DNA from: Bosea sp. AS-1
GTDB lineage: Bacteria; Pseudomonadota; Alphaproteobacteria; Rhizobiales; Beijerinckiaceae
Direction: 5' to 3'
Assembly: GCF_002220095.1 (NCBI RefSeq)
Contig: NZ_CP022372.1
Span: 2,452,501 to 2,516,500 of the forward strand
Length of the DNA stretch: 64,000 nucleotides
Shown: positions 41,135 to 50,574 of the stretch, piece after piece
Layout: each line of letters opens with the position of its first letter
How positions within the stretch are numbered: position 1 is the first letter of the stretch
Made by a program: the position numbers and the translations under genes
Notes under the pieces: generated by a model
The model's input: only the letters and a program-made list of their open reading frames with translations
Told to the model about the DNA's origin: nothing
Database searches by the model: none

Positions 41135-42151
41135 ATGTCGGCTGCAAACAGCTTTCCCGCCCAACACCAGCACGTCTTTCTCGGAAGCGAGCACGATCGC
41201 CATGAGCGGCGCACCTGGCTCGTCGTCGGCCTGACGACGGTGATGATGGTGGCGGAGATCGTCGCTGGCACCGTCTTCGGCTCGATGGCGCTGATGGCCG
41301 ATGGCTGGCACATGTCGACCCATGCGGCGGCACTCGGCATTGCAGCCTTCGCCTATCGTTTCGCACGGCAGCATGCGCATGACCGCCGTTTCAGCTTCGG
41401 GACGGGCAAGCTCGGCGATCTCGCGGCCTTCGCCAGCGCCTTGCTCCTGATGTTCATCGCGCTGGCTGTCGCGGGGGAGTCGGCGCTGCGGCTCTATACG
41501 CCGATCGCGATCGATTTCACCCAGGCGACGGCGATCGCGGTGCTCGGACTCGCGGTCAATCTGGTGAGCGCCTGGCTGCTCAGGGGCGAGCATGGCCATC
41601 ATCATGGCCACAGCCATGGCGGCACCGGGCACCGCGGCCACGACCACGCGCACGACCACGACCACGACGATCATGATCATAGTGACCATCACCACGGCCA
41701 CCATTCTCATGGCGGGCATGGCGCCGATACCAATCTGCGCGCGGCTTATATGCATGTCATCGCGGATGCCTTCACCTCGGTCCTGGCGATCGCGGCGCTG
41801 CTCGGCGGGCGGTATTATGGCTGGGTCTGGCTCGATCCGGTGATGGGTATCGTCGGCGCCGGCGTGATCGCCCATTGGTCGATCGGCCTGCTGCGCAGCT
41901 CGGGGGCCGTGCTGCTCGACACCGTGCCGGACGAGACGCTGGCGGAGCGGATCGGCGAGCGGCTTGCCGCTGAGGGGGCAGAGGTCGCCGATCTCCATCT
42001 CTGGCAGGTCGGGCCCGGCCATCGCAGCGCCATTGTTTCGATCGTCACTGGGGAGCCCAAGCCGCCCGCGACCTACAAGGCCCTGCTCGCCGACCTCCCG
42101 ACGCTGTCCCATGTCACCATCGAGGTGAATGCGCGTCCTCTCGCGGCCTGA
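41135..42151 (+). CDS. dmeF: Cation diffusion facilitator (cobalt/nickel exporter DmeF-like)
   Basis: A 338-residue CDF transporter with six membrane helices. Probable metal-site residues are Asp56 and His59 in ADGWHMSTH (helix 2) and His207/Asp211 in MHVIADAFTS (helix 5). A histidine-rich cytosolic loop (about residues 153-195) lies between helices 4 and 5. The N-terminus also holds several histidines. The C-terminal cytosolic domain is present. ADGWHM and the long His loop suggest the DmeF group, which exports Co and Ni; zinc cannot be excluded. GGAG precedes the ATG. Confidence 0.9.
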   Translation: MSAANSFPAQHQHVFLGSEHDRHERRTWLVVGLTTVMMVAEIVAGTVFGSMALMADGWHMSTHAAALGIAAFAYRFARQHAHDRRFSFGTGKLGDLAAFASALLLMFIALAVAGESALRLYTPIAIDFTQATAIAVLGLAVNLVSAWLLRGEHGHHHGHSHGGTGHRGHDHAHDHDHDDHDHSDHHHGHHSHGGHGADTNLRAAYMHVIADAFTSVLAIAALLGGRYYGWVWLDPVMGIVGAGVIAHWSIGLLRSSGAVLLDTVPDETLAERIGERLAAEGAEVADLHLWQVGPGHRSAIVSIVTGEPKPPATYKALLADLPTLSHVTIEVNARPLAA

Positions 42152-42234
42152 ACGACGTCCGGCAGCGCAGGACATTGCAGGCCGCTCGCGAGCGGATTTA
42201 GGGTAGCGCTTCAATCGCCAGGCGGGAGCGCACC

Positions 42235-43848
42235 ATGAACGGTCGGAACATTCTCGCAGCCGGTCTCGTCGTTGCGCTTGGGGGCGCAGCCCTGGCGCAG
42301 TTCAAGCCGGAGAGCGCCTATCGCGAGAGCCCGGAAGTCGCGGAGCATTATCCCGACCCGCAGGTCGCCTTCACGACGCCCGCCTTCGCGCCCGGCAAAG
42401 CCGATTTCACCAGCCAGGCCGAGATGATGGCGTTCCTGACGGCGCTCGCGGCCCGAGCGCCGCAGATGACGTTGTCGATCGTCGCCAAGAGCCAGGAAGG
42501 GCGCGACATGCCCGCCCTGGTGTTCACGCGCCATGGTCCCGATACGGTCGGCAAGGGGCAGAGACCGGTGGTGATGCTGATCGGCCAGCAGCACGGCAAC
42601 GAGCCGGCAGGTGGCGAGGCGATGCTCGTGCTGGCCGAACGGCTCGGTGCCGGGAATCTCGCGCCACTGCTCGACGCGATCGACGTGGTCATCATCCCGC
42701 GCGGCAATCCCGACGGGGCCGATCGCTTCCGCCGGGCGCTCAGCAACGGCATCGACGCCAATCGCGACCATACCCAATTGCGCACGCCGGAAATCCGGGC
42801 GATTGCGGAACTCTTCACACGCTACCGCCCGGACATCCTGCTCGACTGCCATGAATTCACCGTCGCCGGGCGCTGGGTCGAGAAGACCGGCGGGCTGGTC
42901 AGGATCGACGGGATGATCCAGGCCGCGACGGTGCCGAACCTCGCCCCGGCACTGAAACAGGTCCAGGACGATGTCGTGCTGCCGGCGCTGCGTTCGGCCT
43001 TCGAGGCCGCGGGTGTCACCTATGATTGGTACCACACGACCGACGGTTCGAATCCGGCCTCGCCGGTGGCGATGGGCAGCATCGGCGCGGATACCGGGCG
43101 CAACATCGCGGGCTTGCGCAATGCGGTCAGCCTGCTGCTGGAGACGCGCGGCGTCGGCATCGGCCGTGCGCATCTGGGCCGGCGCGTGCAGGCCCATGTT
43201 GTCGCTTCCGAGGCGATGATGAAGCTCGCGGCGCAGCGGCCCGACGATATCCTCACGGCGACGCGCAAGGCGGAGTCCGAAGTCACGGCGATCAAGCCGG
43301 GAACGCCCTTCATCGTCACGGCCCGGCAGAAGCCTGAGCAGCGCACCCTGACCTTCATCGATCCGGCGACGGGCCAGGATCGGCCAGTCGAGGTGAAATG
43401 GCTGTCATCCCTCGATATCGAGCCCGTGCTGATGCGCCCGCGGCCGGCGGGCTACGTGCTGCCGGCGAAGGCCGGCGCTGCGATCGAAGCTCTGCAACGC
43501 CTGGGGTTGAAGACGGAGACGGTCGCAAAAGCCGCGACGGTGCCGGGAGAGCGCTACCGGGTCGTCAAGGTTGAGCTTGGTGCCAAGGAGGACGGGCGCG
43601 GCGACGACACCGGAGCCGGGCAGATCGTGAAGGGCAGCTATGCGACCGAGCCGGCCTCCGTCGAGCTGGCGCCGGGCGATGTCTATATCGGCCTGGACCA
43701 GCCATTGGCGGCACTGCTGCCGGTGATGCTGGAGCCGGAAAGCCAGACCGGGCTTGCGGCCAACAAGGTGCTGCCGGTCGTGGAAGGCGGCGTGCTCGAC
43801 GTCGTCCGCATCACCGAGCGGCCGGCGGCGGCGCTCGCGAAGCCTTGA
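42235..43848 (+). CDS. Exported M14-family zinc carboxypeptidase
   Basis: A 537-residue periplasmic protein with signal peptide MNGRNILAAGLVVALGGAAL. The M14 core shows the zinc ligands in GQQHGNEPAGGEAM (HxxE) and DCHEFTVAG (third His), the substrate-binding RGNPDGADRFRR and SNGIDANRDH, and the catalytic Glu in LLLETRGVGIG. A C-terminal region of about 200 residues beyond the catalytic domain is beta-rich. It would cut a C-terminal or peptide bond; specificity is unknown. It converges with zntB with only four bases between the stop codons. Confidence 0.88.
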   Translation: MNGRNILAAGLVVALGGAALAQFKPESAYRESPEVAEHYPDPQVAFTTPAFAPGKADFTSQAEMMAFLTALAARAPQMTLSIVAKSQEGRDMPALVFTRHGPDTVGKGQRPVVMLIGQQHGNEPAGGEAMLVLAERLGAGNLAPLLDAIDVVIIPRGNPDGADRFRRALSNGIDANRDHTQLRTPEIRAIAELFTRYRPDILLDCHEFTVAGRWVEKTGGLVRIDGMIQAATVPNLAPALKQVQDDVVLPALRSAFEAAGVTYDWYHTTDGSNPASPVAMGSIGADTGRNIAGLRNAVSLLLETRGVGIGRAHLGRRVQAHVVASEAMMKLAAQRPDDILTATRKAESEVTAIKPGTPFIVTARQKPEQRTLTFIDPATGQDRPVEVKWLSSLDIEPVLMRPRPAGYVLPAKAGAAIEALQRLGLKTETVAKAATVPGERYRVVKVELGAKEDGRGDDTGAGQIVKGSYATEPASVELAPGDVYIGLDQPLAALLPVMLEPESQTGLAANKVLPVVEGGVLDVVRITERPAAALAKP

Positions 43849-43852
43849 CGGT

Positions 43853-44845
43853 TCAGCTTCCGATCACGCCCCGGCGCCGTAGCAACACGAGGGTCAACAG
43901 GGCCGCGGCGACGCAGGCCAGCGTGACATAGAACGCACCGGCATCGGCCTCGACCCAGGGCAGGCCCTTCACGTTGATGCCGAACAGGCCGGTGATGAAG
44001 GTCGCCGGCAGGAACAGCGCCGTCAGGATCGAGAGTACGTAGAGCTGGCGGTTGGTGCGATTGGCGGAGCGGGCGGCGATCTCGTCCTGCAGCAGCCGCG
44101 CCCGGTCCTGGACCGACTGGACGTCGTGGTGGAGCGTGTCGATCCGCTGCAGCAACCGCGCCGCCGTCGCCCTGACGGCATCGGGCGCGCTGCGGCCGGA
44201 CTGGGTTTCGGCGAAGCGGCGGAACAGCACGTGCAAGCCGCTGAGCTGGCGGTGCTGCCGGACGGCGATGCGGCGGATTGCACCGACACGCTGCGGGCCA
44301 TCATGCAGCCGATCGAGGAGGATCTGGTCCTCGACGCTGTCGGTCTCGTCGATAAGGCGCACGACGCTGTCGGTGAGGTCGTCGATGATGTACTCGATGA
44401 TCTGCTCGAAGAGCGCGCTCGGGCTTTCGGCCGGCTCGCCCCGGTTGAGCGCCTCGGCCGTCATCCGGATCGAATGCAGCGCCTCGCGCCGGCCGGTGAG
44501 CAGGAACCGGTCGGCGACGATCCAGCGCAGCGCGCCGACCGTGTCGGATTTCTCGCCGATGCTGCGGATCAGGTCATGCGATACGCCCCAGGCGAGCTGG
44601 GCCGAGTGGTCCAAACGCTGATGCGTCTCCTGCGAGAGGAAGACCTCTTGTGCCGTATCCGGCAGGGCCTGCTCGGCGATCCAGCTCTGCGCGCGGGTGT
44701 GGACCAGATCGAGATGCAGCCAGACGAAGCCTTCGCCCGGGGCCAGATCGGGCAGCGTCTCGCGCGGAATCAGGCTGGGGCGCCCCTCCTCGTCGAAGCG
44801 ATAGGCCCAGATGACACCGGATTGGGACTGCAGGTCGATCGGCAT
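43853..44845 (-). CDS. zntB: CorA-family divalent cation transporter (ZntB-like)
   Basis: A 330-residue pentameric inner-membrane channel protein. The long cytosolic funnel occupies residues 1-265, followed by two C-terminal membrane helices. The signature loop is GLFGINVKGLPW: Gly-Ile-Asn in place of the Gly-Met-Asn of CorA, as in ZntB proteins, which are zinc transporters. The start at 44845 gives MPIDLQSQSGVIWAYRFDEEG. The next gene on the same strand, upstream, is a muramidase and is not obviously related. Confidence 0.88.
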   Translation of the reverse strand: MPIDLQSQSGVIWAYRFDEEGRPSLIPRETLPDLAPGEGFVWLHLDLVHTRAQSWIAEQALPDTAQEVFLSQETHQRLDHSAQLAWGVSHDLIRSIGEKSDTVGALRWIVADRFLLTGRREALHSIRMTAEALNRGEPAESPSALFEQIIEYIIDDLTDSVVRLIDETDSVEDQILLDRLHDGPQRVGAIRRIAVRQHRQLSGLHVLFRRFAETQSGRSAPDAVRATAARLLQRIDTLHHDVQSVQDRARLLQDEIAARSANRTNRQLYVLSILTALFLPATFITGLFGINVKGLPWVEADAGAFYVTLACVAAALLTLVLLRRRGVIGS

Positions 44846-44936
44846 CGTCGCTCGTCTGAATCGCCACGGCACCGCGGCGCGGCGTGCACAGGGCTCCGCC
44901 GATATGACGAGGACGTGACAGCCGGCTTCGTTTCTC

Positions 44937-45902
44937 TCAGTTGCGCCTGAGCGAACCGGTGGTGCCAACGTCGCGGTTGTCGGCGGTGTGCGAGGGGATC
45001 CGGCCGGGCGGAACGAATCTCAGCCTGGTGCCGCCGGCCGCCTTGGGTGCGCGCAAGCCGGCCGGCGTTGGCGGCGGCGTCCGCACCGCGACCTTCGGCT
45101 CGCCGCCGTGCCATTTGCGCGAGCCGATGTCGAACCGGCCCTGACGCCAGGCCTCGAACTCCCGTTCGCTGCCGAAGAAGGCATTGCGGTCGACATGGCC
45201 CACGATGCCGGGCACGCGGCCGGTCGTCGTGAACTGCCAGAACTCCCAGCGGTCGCGCGCATAGCGTTTCGCCAGCGGCGCGGCCGTCGAACGCAGCCAG
45301 TAGGGGTGATCGTTGAACGCCCCCTCCAGCACGTCCTCGTGGAAATTGATGTCAGTGTAGATGATCGGCTTCTTGCCGGTGTGCTCGCGCAGGGCCGCCA
45401 TCATGATCCGGATCTTTTCCAGCGCATCCTCGCGCGAGACCCGGCGGGTGCATTGCGAATCGTTCTGCCATTCGACGTCGAGCACGGGCGGCAGGGCGTC
45501 GGGATCGCGCGGGATGTGCTTCTTGATCCAGCGCACCTGGTCCTTGGCCGGGCGGCACCACCAGACGAAATGATAGGCGCCGCGCGGGATGCCGTGCTTC
45601 TTCGCCTCGATCCAGTTGCGCTTGAAGTTGGGATCGACGTGGTCGCCGCCCTCGGTCGCCTTGATGAAGGCGAAGCGGGTGCCGGCATCCTTGACCTTCG
45701 CCCAGTCGATCTCGCCCTGCCAGCGCGAGACGTCGATGCCCTGAATGGCCTTGCGGCGCGCATCGCGCACGCCGTGATGCGGCGCACTGTCGCCCTTCTT
45801 CGGATAGAAGGCGGGGGCGGGCTCGGCCAGACAGGTGAGGGCAGCCAGAACGGCGAGGAGGCCGAGGCCTTTCTTGCTGCTGGTCAGCTGGCGCGCTGGC
45901 AT
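44937..45902 (-). CDS. Secreted GH25 muramidase (paralogue 1)
   Basis: A 321-residue exported lysozyme of glycoside hydrolase family 25. Signal peptide ends near CLAEPAPAFY. The TIM-barrel shows the first Asp in GIDVSRWQGEIDW, the catalytic DVE in PPVLDVEWQNDS, YTDINFHEDVL and the C-terminal RNAFFGSEREFEAW. A Pro/Arg-rich tail of about 60 residues follows. The ATG at 45902 is chosen because GGGAG lies six bases upstream; 45917 is an alternative. It is a close paralogue of the adjacent gene at 46076-47059 and lies 173 bases downstream of it. Confidence 0.92.
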   Translation of the reverse strand: MPARQLTSSKKGLGLLAVLAALTCLAEPAPAFYPKKGDSAPHHGVRDARRKAIQGIDVSRWQGEIDWAKVKDAGTRFAFIKATEGGDHVDPNFKRNWIEAKKHGIPRGAYHFVWWCRPAKDQVRWIKKHIPRDPDALPPVLDVEWQNDSQCTRRVSREDALEKIRIMMAALREHTGKKPIIYTDINFHEDVLEGAFNDHPYWLRSTAAPLAKRYARDRWEFWQFTTTGRVPGIVGHVDRNAFFGSEREFEAWRQGRFDIGSRKWHGGEPKVAVRTPPPTPAGLRAPKAAGGTRLRFVPPGRIPSHTADNRDVGTTGSLRRN

Positions 45903-46075
45903 GTGTTTCTCCCGCATCACAGGTCCAGATGCGGAGAGCGTGGTTAAGCGCTGGTTAGAATTGCGCGGCAGTCGAGGGATGTTTTTCAGCCTTGGTTAAC
46001 CGGCTGAATGCGGGCGGTCCGAAACAGGCGCGACGGTGCCTTGCCGGGCCGGCTCCGGCCGCCCCGGAAACCGCT

Positions 46076-47059
46076 TCAGTCCTGGACGGCCTGATCGTCT
46101 AGCGGCTGGAAGGCGGAGGCCATGGGCGGCACGCTGCCAGGCAGGCGCGCGACCGGGACGTCCTCCAGATTCTCCCTCGGGACCGGCGCGGGAGCGGGCG
46201 AGAAGGGGCCAGGTGCCGCGGGCATCGGGACGGGCGCCGCCGGGGTCTCCTGACTCGGGCTCGGTTGCGGCGGCGACGGCCGGTGCCTCTCCCAGCGGCG
46301 GGTGGCGATGTCGTATTCGCCCTGCAACCAGCCGACGAACTGCTTCTCGCTGCCGAAGAAGGCGTTGCGGTCGACATCGCCACGGATGCCGGGGACCCGG
46401 GCCGTGGTGGTGAACTGCCAGATCGCCCAGGGACGATTGGCGTAGCGGGTCTCCGGCTTCGCTGCCGTCGAGCGGATCCAGTAGGGATAGTTGTTGAACT
46501 GGCCCTCCAGCACCTCCCTGTGGAAGGTGATGTCGGTATAGATCACCGGCTTCTTGCCGGTAAGCTGCTCCAGCTCCGTGAGCATGAGCTGGATCTTCTC
46601 CAGCGCCAGCTCGCGGTTGACCTTCTGCGGGCAGGTCTTGGAGTGGCCGTTCCATTCGACGTCGAGCACGGGCGGCAGGGCGTCGGGATCGTTCGGGATC
46701 TGCTGCTTGAACCAGAGCGCCTGCTCATGGGCCGGGCGACACCAATAGACGAAGTGATAGGCGCCGCGCGCGAGGCCCGCACGGCGTGCGCCTTCCCAGT
46801 TGCGCTGGAAGGCGGGGTCGACATGGTCGCCACCTTCCGTCGCCTTCATGTAGACGAAGCGGATGCCGGAGGCCTTCACCGAGGCCCAGTCGATCTCGCC
46901 CTGCCAGCGCGAGACGTCGATGCCATGGACGCCGTAGCTATGCGCCTCGGCGACGCCGGGATGCGGGCGCCGGTCGCCGGCGGTGTCGAGCGCCACGCAG
47001 CCGCCCAGAGCCGCAAGGGCGGCGGCAGCCAGAAAAGGCAGGAGGCGGATGCGTGACAT
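46076..47059 (-). CDS. GH25 muramidase lipoprotein (paralogue 2)
   Basis: A 327-residue family 25 glycoside hydrolase. The N-terminus MSRIRLLPFLAAAALAALGG is followed by Cys21, a lipobox (LGGC), so it is probably a lipoprotein, while its paralogue is not. GIDVSRWQGEIDW, PPVLDVEWNGHS and WAIWQFTTTARVPGI match the neighbour almost residue for residue. The C-terminal tail of about 65 residues is rich in Pro, Ser and Ala and differs fully from that of the paralogue. It would cut the MurNAc-GlcNAc bond of peptidoglycan. Confidence 0.92.
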   Translation of the reverse strand: MSRIRLLPFLAAAALAALGGCVALDTAGDRRPHPGVAEAHSYGVHGIDVSRWQGEIDWASVKASGIRFVYMKATEGGDHVDPAFQRNWEGARRAGLARGAYHFVYWCRPAHEQALWFKQQIPNDPDALPPVLDVEWNGHSKTCPQKVNRELALEKIQLMLTELEQLTGKKPVIYTDITFHREVLEGQFNNYPYWIRSTAAKPETRYANRPWAIWQFTTTARVPGIRGDVDRNAFFGSEKQFVGWLQGEYDIATRRWERHRPSPPQPSPSQETPAAPVPMPAAPGPFSPAPAPVPRENLEDVPVARLPGSVPPMASAFQPLDDQAVQD

Positions 47060-47183
47060 GCGCGGAGATGTTCTCAAGGATCGGACGAGACAAGTTGATC
47101 GCCGATTTACGTTACCAAAGTTCTGACGCCTGTCAGCCAGGGGCGGTGCAGTTTGGCGCGAATCGCTGACGGAAGCCGGAAAC

Positions 47184-47215
47184 GAGAACGGCGACCCGAG
47201 AGGGTCGCCGTTCTC
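47184..47215 (-). terminator. Hairpin downstream of tRNA-Leu
   Basis: A perfect 14-bp stem (GAGAACGGCGACCC 47184-47197, GGGTCGCCGTTCTC 47202-47215) with a GAGA loop lies 18 bases past the 3' end of the tRNA gene on its strand. The tail on that side is GTTTCC, a weak T run, so it is probably a terminator or processing signal. Confidence 0.7.
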
Positions 47216-47233
47216 TGGACTATCGTCCGAATA

Positions 47234-47318
47234 TGGTGCGGTCGAGAGGACTCGAACCTCCACGGGTCTCCCCGCTACCACCTCAAGGTAGTGCGTCTAC
47301 CAGTTCCGCCACGACCGC
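47234..47318 (-). tRNA. tRNA-Leu(GAG)
   Basis: On the minus strand a complete cloverleaf can be drawn. The 7-bp acceptor stem is GCGGTCG with CGACCGC, the anticodon stem CTACC/GGTAG closes a TTGAGGT loop with anticodon GAG (47282-47284), there is a long class II variable arm, and the T-loop GGTTCGAGTCC is normal. The discriminator A and an encoded CCA end at 47234. It reads CUC and CUU leucine codons. Confidence 0.97.
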
Positions 47319-47442
47319 AGCTCTGTTCCGGTTGCGGGCGGTGCATCCGGTGAGCGGCGCCGATCTAGCAAATCGAATCCGCCGCCACAAGAGTGTCATT
47401 GTGGAAAAGCGAAGCCTTTCGTCTTTTCCTTGAAAAAGAGGC

Positions 47443-47712
47443 TCAGGCGGCCTCTGCGACGCTCTCGAGCGTGTAAACCGTGGGGCGCTTCAGCATCTGC
47501 GTGATCTCGACGGAGATGCGTGCGCCGCTGACGACGACGATTCCCTTGGCGAAGGGATGGTTGTTCGCGAGAATCTGGACCTCGTCCGTCTCGCTGGCAT
47601 TGAGCTCGATGATGGCGCCGCGGCCGAGTCGCAGCAGCTTGTAGATCGGCATCCGGGTCTTCCCCAGCACGACGGTGAGCTCGACAGGAACGAGATCGAG
47701 ATCGGTCTTCAA
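47443..47712 (-). CDS. Small FliN/SpoA-domain protein
   Basis: An 89-residue protein composed of one SpoA domain as in flagellar FliN: LDLVPVELTVVLGKTRMPIYKLLRLGRGAIIELNASETDEVQILANNHPFAKGIVVV. The likely start is TTG at 47712 because GGAGG lies six bases upstream; starting at the Met in TRMPIYK would cut the first beta strand. It is shorter than usual FliN (about 110-140 residues) and lacks the N-terminal extension. No other flagellar gene is in the window; it is divergent from lipB. It may be a second C-ring component or a protein with another role. Confidence 0.75.
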   Translation of the reverse strand: MKTDLDLVPVELTVVLGKTRMPIYKLLRLGRGAIIELNASETDEVQILANNHPFAKGIVVVSGARISVEITQMLKRPTVYTLESVAEAA

Positions 47713-47847
47713 GTCCTGCCTCCGGAACCCTACTTCAGAATTGGACCAGCGAAACTTGCCTGTCCGTCGCTTTTGGGCGCAAGAGGCATCTCGATGATCG
47801 GCCGGATGCTTCCGGCCCGGAAAGCTTGAACGGAACATGGTTAAGCC

Positions 47848-48552
47848 ATGGTGAAGATGCGTGAGGAACTCGCTGTCTCCTTCCTTCCGGAAGAAGGCTC
47901 CGAGCCGGTGGAATGGGTCGTGGCCGAAGGGCTCATCGGCTATGACGAGGCCGTGGCGGAGATGGAAGCGCGCGCCGCGCTGATCGCCGACGGTGAGGCG
48001 CGCGAGCGCGTCTGGCTGGTCGAGCACCCGCCGCTCTATACGGCCGGGACCTCGGCCCGCGACGAGGACCTGATCGCGCCGGAGCGCTTTCCCGTGTTTC
48101 GCTCGGGCAGGGGCGGGCAGTTCACCTATCACGGCCCCGGCCAGCGCGTGGCCTATGTCATGCTCGACCTGAAGCGGCGCCAGCCGGACCTGCGCCGCTT
48201 CGTCGCCGCTCTGGAGGGCTGGCTGATCGGTGCGCTCGACGATTTCAACATTCGCGGTGAGCGGCGCGAGGATCGCGTCGGCGTCTGGGTGCGCCGGCCC
48301 GAACGCGGCGCGGATGTCGAAGACAAGATCGCCGCCATCGGCATCCGCGTGCGCCGCTGGGTCTCGTTCCATGGCATCTCGTTCAACGTCGATCCCGACC
48401 TCTCGCATTTCGACGGCATCGTACCCTGCGGCGTCAGCCGCCACGGCGTGACCTCGCTCGTCGATCTCGGCCTGCCGGTGACGATGCCGGAGGCTGATTC
48501 GGTGCTGCGCGAGGCGTTCGAGCGGGTGTTCGGCCCCACGATTCCCGCCTGA
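47848..48552 (+). CDS. lipB: Octanoyl-(acyl carrier protein)-protein N-octanoyltransferase
   Basis: A 234-residue cytosolic enzyme that transfers octanoyl from ACP to lipoyl domains, first step of lipoate synthesis. [38 protein letters not shown], the catalytic Lys in [14 protein letters not shown] and the catalytic Cys in [14 protein letters not shown] are all present. The N-terminus may start at 47848 or at the ATG 47857. lipA is not adjacent. Confidence 0.95.
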   Translation: MVKMREELAVSFLPEEGSEPVEWVVAEGLIGYDEAVAEMEARAALIADGEARERVWLVEHPPLYTAGTSARDEDLIAPERFPVFRSGRGGQFTYHGPGQRVAYVMLDLKRRQPDLRRFVAALEGWLIGALDDFNIRGERREDRVGVWVRRPERGADVEDKIAAIGIRVRRWVSFHGISFNVDPDLSHFDGIVPCGVSRHGVTSLVDLGLPVTMPEADSVLREAFERVFGPTIPA

Positions 48553-48622
48553 TTTACGCTTCGTTAGCCATGCCGAACCCATCCTCGCCTTTCGGGGACT
48601 GGGCTGAAGCATGGGGATGACA

Positions 48623-48823
48623 ATGCGTGCTTTTCTTCTGGCCGGGAGCCTCGCCATCGGGCTCGCAGCCTGCAACACGACCGAGCAGCGCATCGCCGGG
48701 GCGGCTGCCGGCGCGGGCGCCGGGGCGCTCGTCGGCGGGCCGATCGGCGCGGTGGCCGGTGGAGCGATCGGTGCCGTCGCCGCGCCGTCCGTGACCGGAT
48801 CGATCAACAAGACCAGCGAGTGA
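48623..48823 (+). CDS. Small glycine-zipper lipoprotein
   Basis: A 66-residue protein: lipoprotein signal MRAFLLAGSLAIGLAA then Cys17 (LAAC), followed by NTTEQRIAGAAAGAGAGALVGGPIGAVAGGAIGAVA, a glycine zipper that can pack in a membrane, and a short polar end. Similar small lipoproteins are common in Rhizobiales outer membranes; function is unknown. Three in-frame ATGs (48611, 48617, 48623) are possible; the last has a GGGGA site five bases upstream. Confidence 0.8.
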   Translation: MRAFLLAGSLAIGLAACNTTEQRIAGAAAGAGAGALVGGPIGAVAGGAIGAVAAPSVTGSINKTSE

Positions 48824-48935
48824 CCCGTTTTCGCGGCGCGGAATTGCCCGGTTGCATCCGGGCTTCCGTGCCGGTTGGCGTTTTCGGCGGGGCGCGCCAT
48901 AACCTCGACGGAGATTGTCGCCGAGGGAGCGCGCC

Positions 48936-50543
48936 GTGCCGGTCATCGAAAGCAAGGTCGATCTGAATTCGGCCGAGACGCGTGCCAATGCCGAGGCCTG
49001 GGCCGGGCTGCGCCAGGAACTGCAGGAGCGGCGCGCCACCGCCGCACTTGGCGGCAATGCGCGTTCGCGCGAGCGCCATACGGCGCGCGGGAAGCTGCTT
49101 CCCCGGGAGCGCGTGCTGCGCCTGACCGATCCCGGCTCGCCCTTTCTCGAGATCGGCTCGCTCGCTGCCTTCGATATGTATGAAGGAGATGTTCATGCCG
49201 CCGGCATGATCGCCGGCATCGGCCGCGTCGCGGGGCGCGAATGCATGATCGTCTGCAACGACGCGACGATCAAAGGCGGCACCTATTATCCGCTGACGGT
49301 GAAGAAGCACCTGCGGGCGCAGGAGATCGCGCGTGAGAACCGCTTGCCCTGCATCTATCTCGTCGATTCCGGTGGCGCGAACCTGCCGCACCAGACCGAA
49401 GTCTTCCCCGACCGCGAGCATTTCGGCCGCATCTTCTACAACCAGGCGACGCTCTCGGCCGAGGGGATTCCGCAGATTGCAGTGGTGATGGGCTCCTGCA
49501 CCGCCGGCGGCGCCTATGTGCCGGCGATGTCGGACGAGACCATCATCGTCCGGAAGCAGGGCACGATCTTCCTGGGTGGACCGCCGCTGGTGAAGGCTGC
49601 GACCGGCGAGGTCGTCTCGGCCGAGGACCTCGGTGGCGCCGATGTCCATGCAAGGCTCTCCGGCGTGGCGGACCATTATGCCGGCGACGACACCCATGCG
49701 CTGGCAATCGCGCGGCGCATTGCCGGCAATCTCAATAGCGTGAAGCGCCCGGATATCGACATCGCCGAGCCGGTCGAGCCGCTCTACGATCCGGCCGAGC
49801 TCGAAGCCGTCGTCCCGACCGACCTCAAGAAGCAGTACGACATCCGCGAGGTGATCGCGCGGCTGGTCGATGGCTCGGAATTCGACGAGTTCAAGAAGCT
49901 CTACGGCACGACGCTGGTGACGGGCTTTGCCCGGATTCACGGCATCCCGGTCGGCATCATCGCCAATAACGGCATCCTGTTCTCGGAAAGCGCGTTGAAG
50001 GGCGCGCATTTCATCGAGTTGTGCTGCCAGCGACGCATTCCGCTGCTGTTCCTGCAGAACATCACCGGCTTCATGGTCGGCCGCGACGTCGAGACGCGCG
50101 GCATCGCCAAGGACGGTGCCAAGCTCGTCACGGCGGTCGCCTCGGCGCGGGTGCCGAAGATCACGGTGCTGGTCGGCGGCTCGTTCGGCGCCGGGAATTA
50201 CGGCATGTGCGGCCGGGCCTATTCGCCGCGCTTCCTCTTCACCTGGCCGAATTCGCGCATCTCTGTCATGGGCGGCGAGCAGGCGGCGAGCGTGCTCGCG
50301 ACCGTGCGCCGCGACAATATCGAGGCCGAGGGCAAGAGCTGGCCCGCGGCGGAGGAGGAAGCCTTCAAGGCGCCGATCCGCAGCAAATACGAGGAAGAAG
50401 GCTCGCCCTATTTCGCGACGGCGCGGCTCTGGGACGATGGCATCATTCTGCCCTCGGAGACGCGGCGCGTGCTGGCGCTGGCCTTCTCGGCGACGCTCAA
50501 CGCCGAGGTGCCCGAGACGAAGTTCGGCGTGTTCCGGATGTGA
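48936..50543 (+). CDS. mccB: Methylcrotonyl-CoA carboxylase beta (carboxyltransferase) subunit
   Basis: A 535-residue protein with the two crotonase-like halves of a carboxyltransferase ([102 protein letters not shown]). The [18 protein letters not shown] and NITGFMVG regions are those of the 3-methylcrotonyl-CoA enzyme of leucine breakdown. The start is GTG at 48936, with GAGGGAG upstream, giving (M)[15 protein letters not shown]. mccA lies about 3.2 kb further on, after four unrelated genes. Confidence 0.92.
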   Translation: MPVIESKVDLNSAETRANAEAWAGLRQELQERRATAALGGNARSRERHTARGKLLPRERVLRLTDPGSPFLEIGSLAAFDMYEGDVHAAGMIAGIGRVAGRECMIVCNDATIKGGTYYPLTVKKHLRAQEIARENRLPCIYLVDSGGANLPHQTEVFPDREHFGRIFYNQATLSAEGIPQIAVVMGSCTAGGAYVPAMSDETIIVRKQGTIFLGGPPLVKAATGEVVSAEDLGGADVHARLSGVADHYAGDDTHALAIARRIAGNLNSVKRPDIDIAEPVEPLYDPAELEAVVPTDLKKQYDIREVIARLVDGSEFDEFKKLYGTTLVTGFARIHGIPVGIIANNGILFSESALKGAHFIELCCQRRIPLLFLQNITGFMVGRDVETRGIAKDGAKLVTAVASARVPKITVLVGGSFGAGNYGMCGRAYSPRFLFTWPNSRISVMGGEQAASVLATVRRDNIEAEGKSWPAAEEEAFKAPIRSKYEEEGSPYFATARLWDDGIILPSETRRVLALAFSATLNAEVPETKFGVFRM

Positions 50544-50574
50544 GGTCGCTCGCTGCTGTCGATCGCTCGCGTGG

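Noticed and set aside
41740..41830. His-rich repeated codons in dmeF considered as a repeat or CRISPR-like tract
   Set aside because: The repeats are in frame and encode the histidine-rich loop expected for this family.
45985..46015. Stem around GGTTAACC between the GH25 genes
   Set aside because: The T run lies on the wrong side for either strand, so it does not fit an intrinsic terminator.
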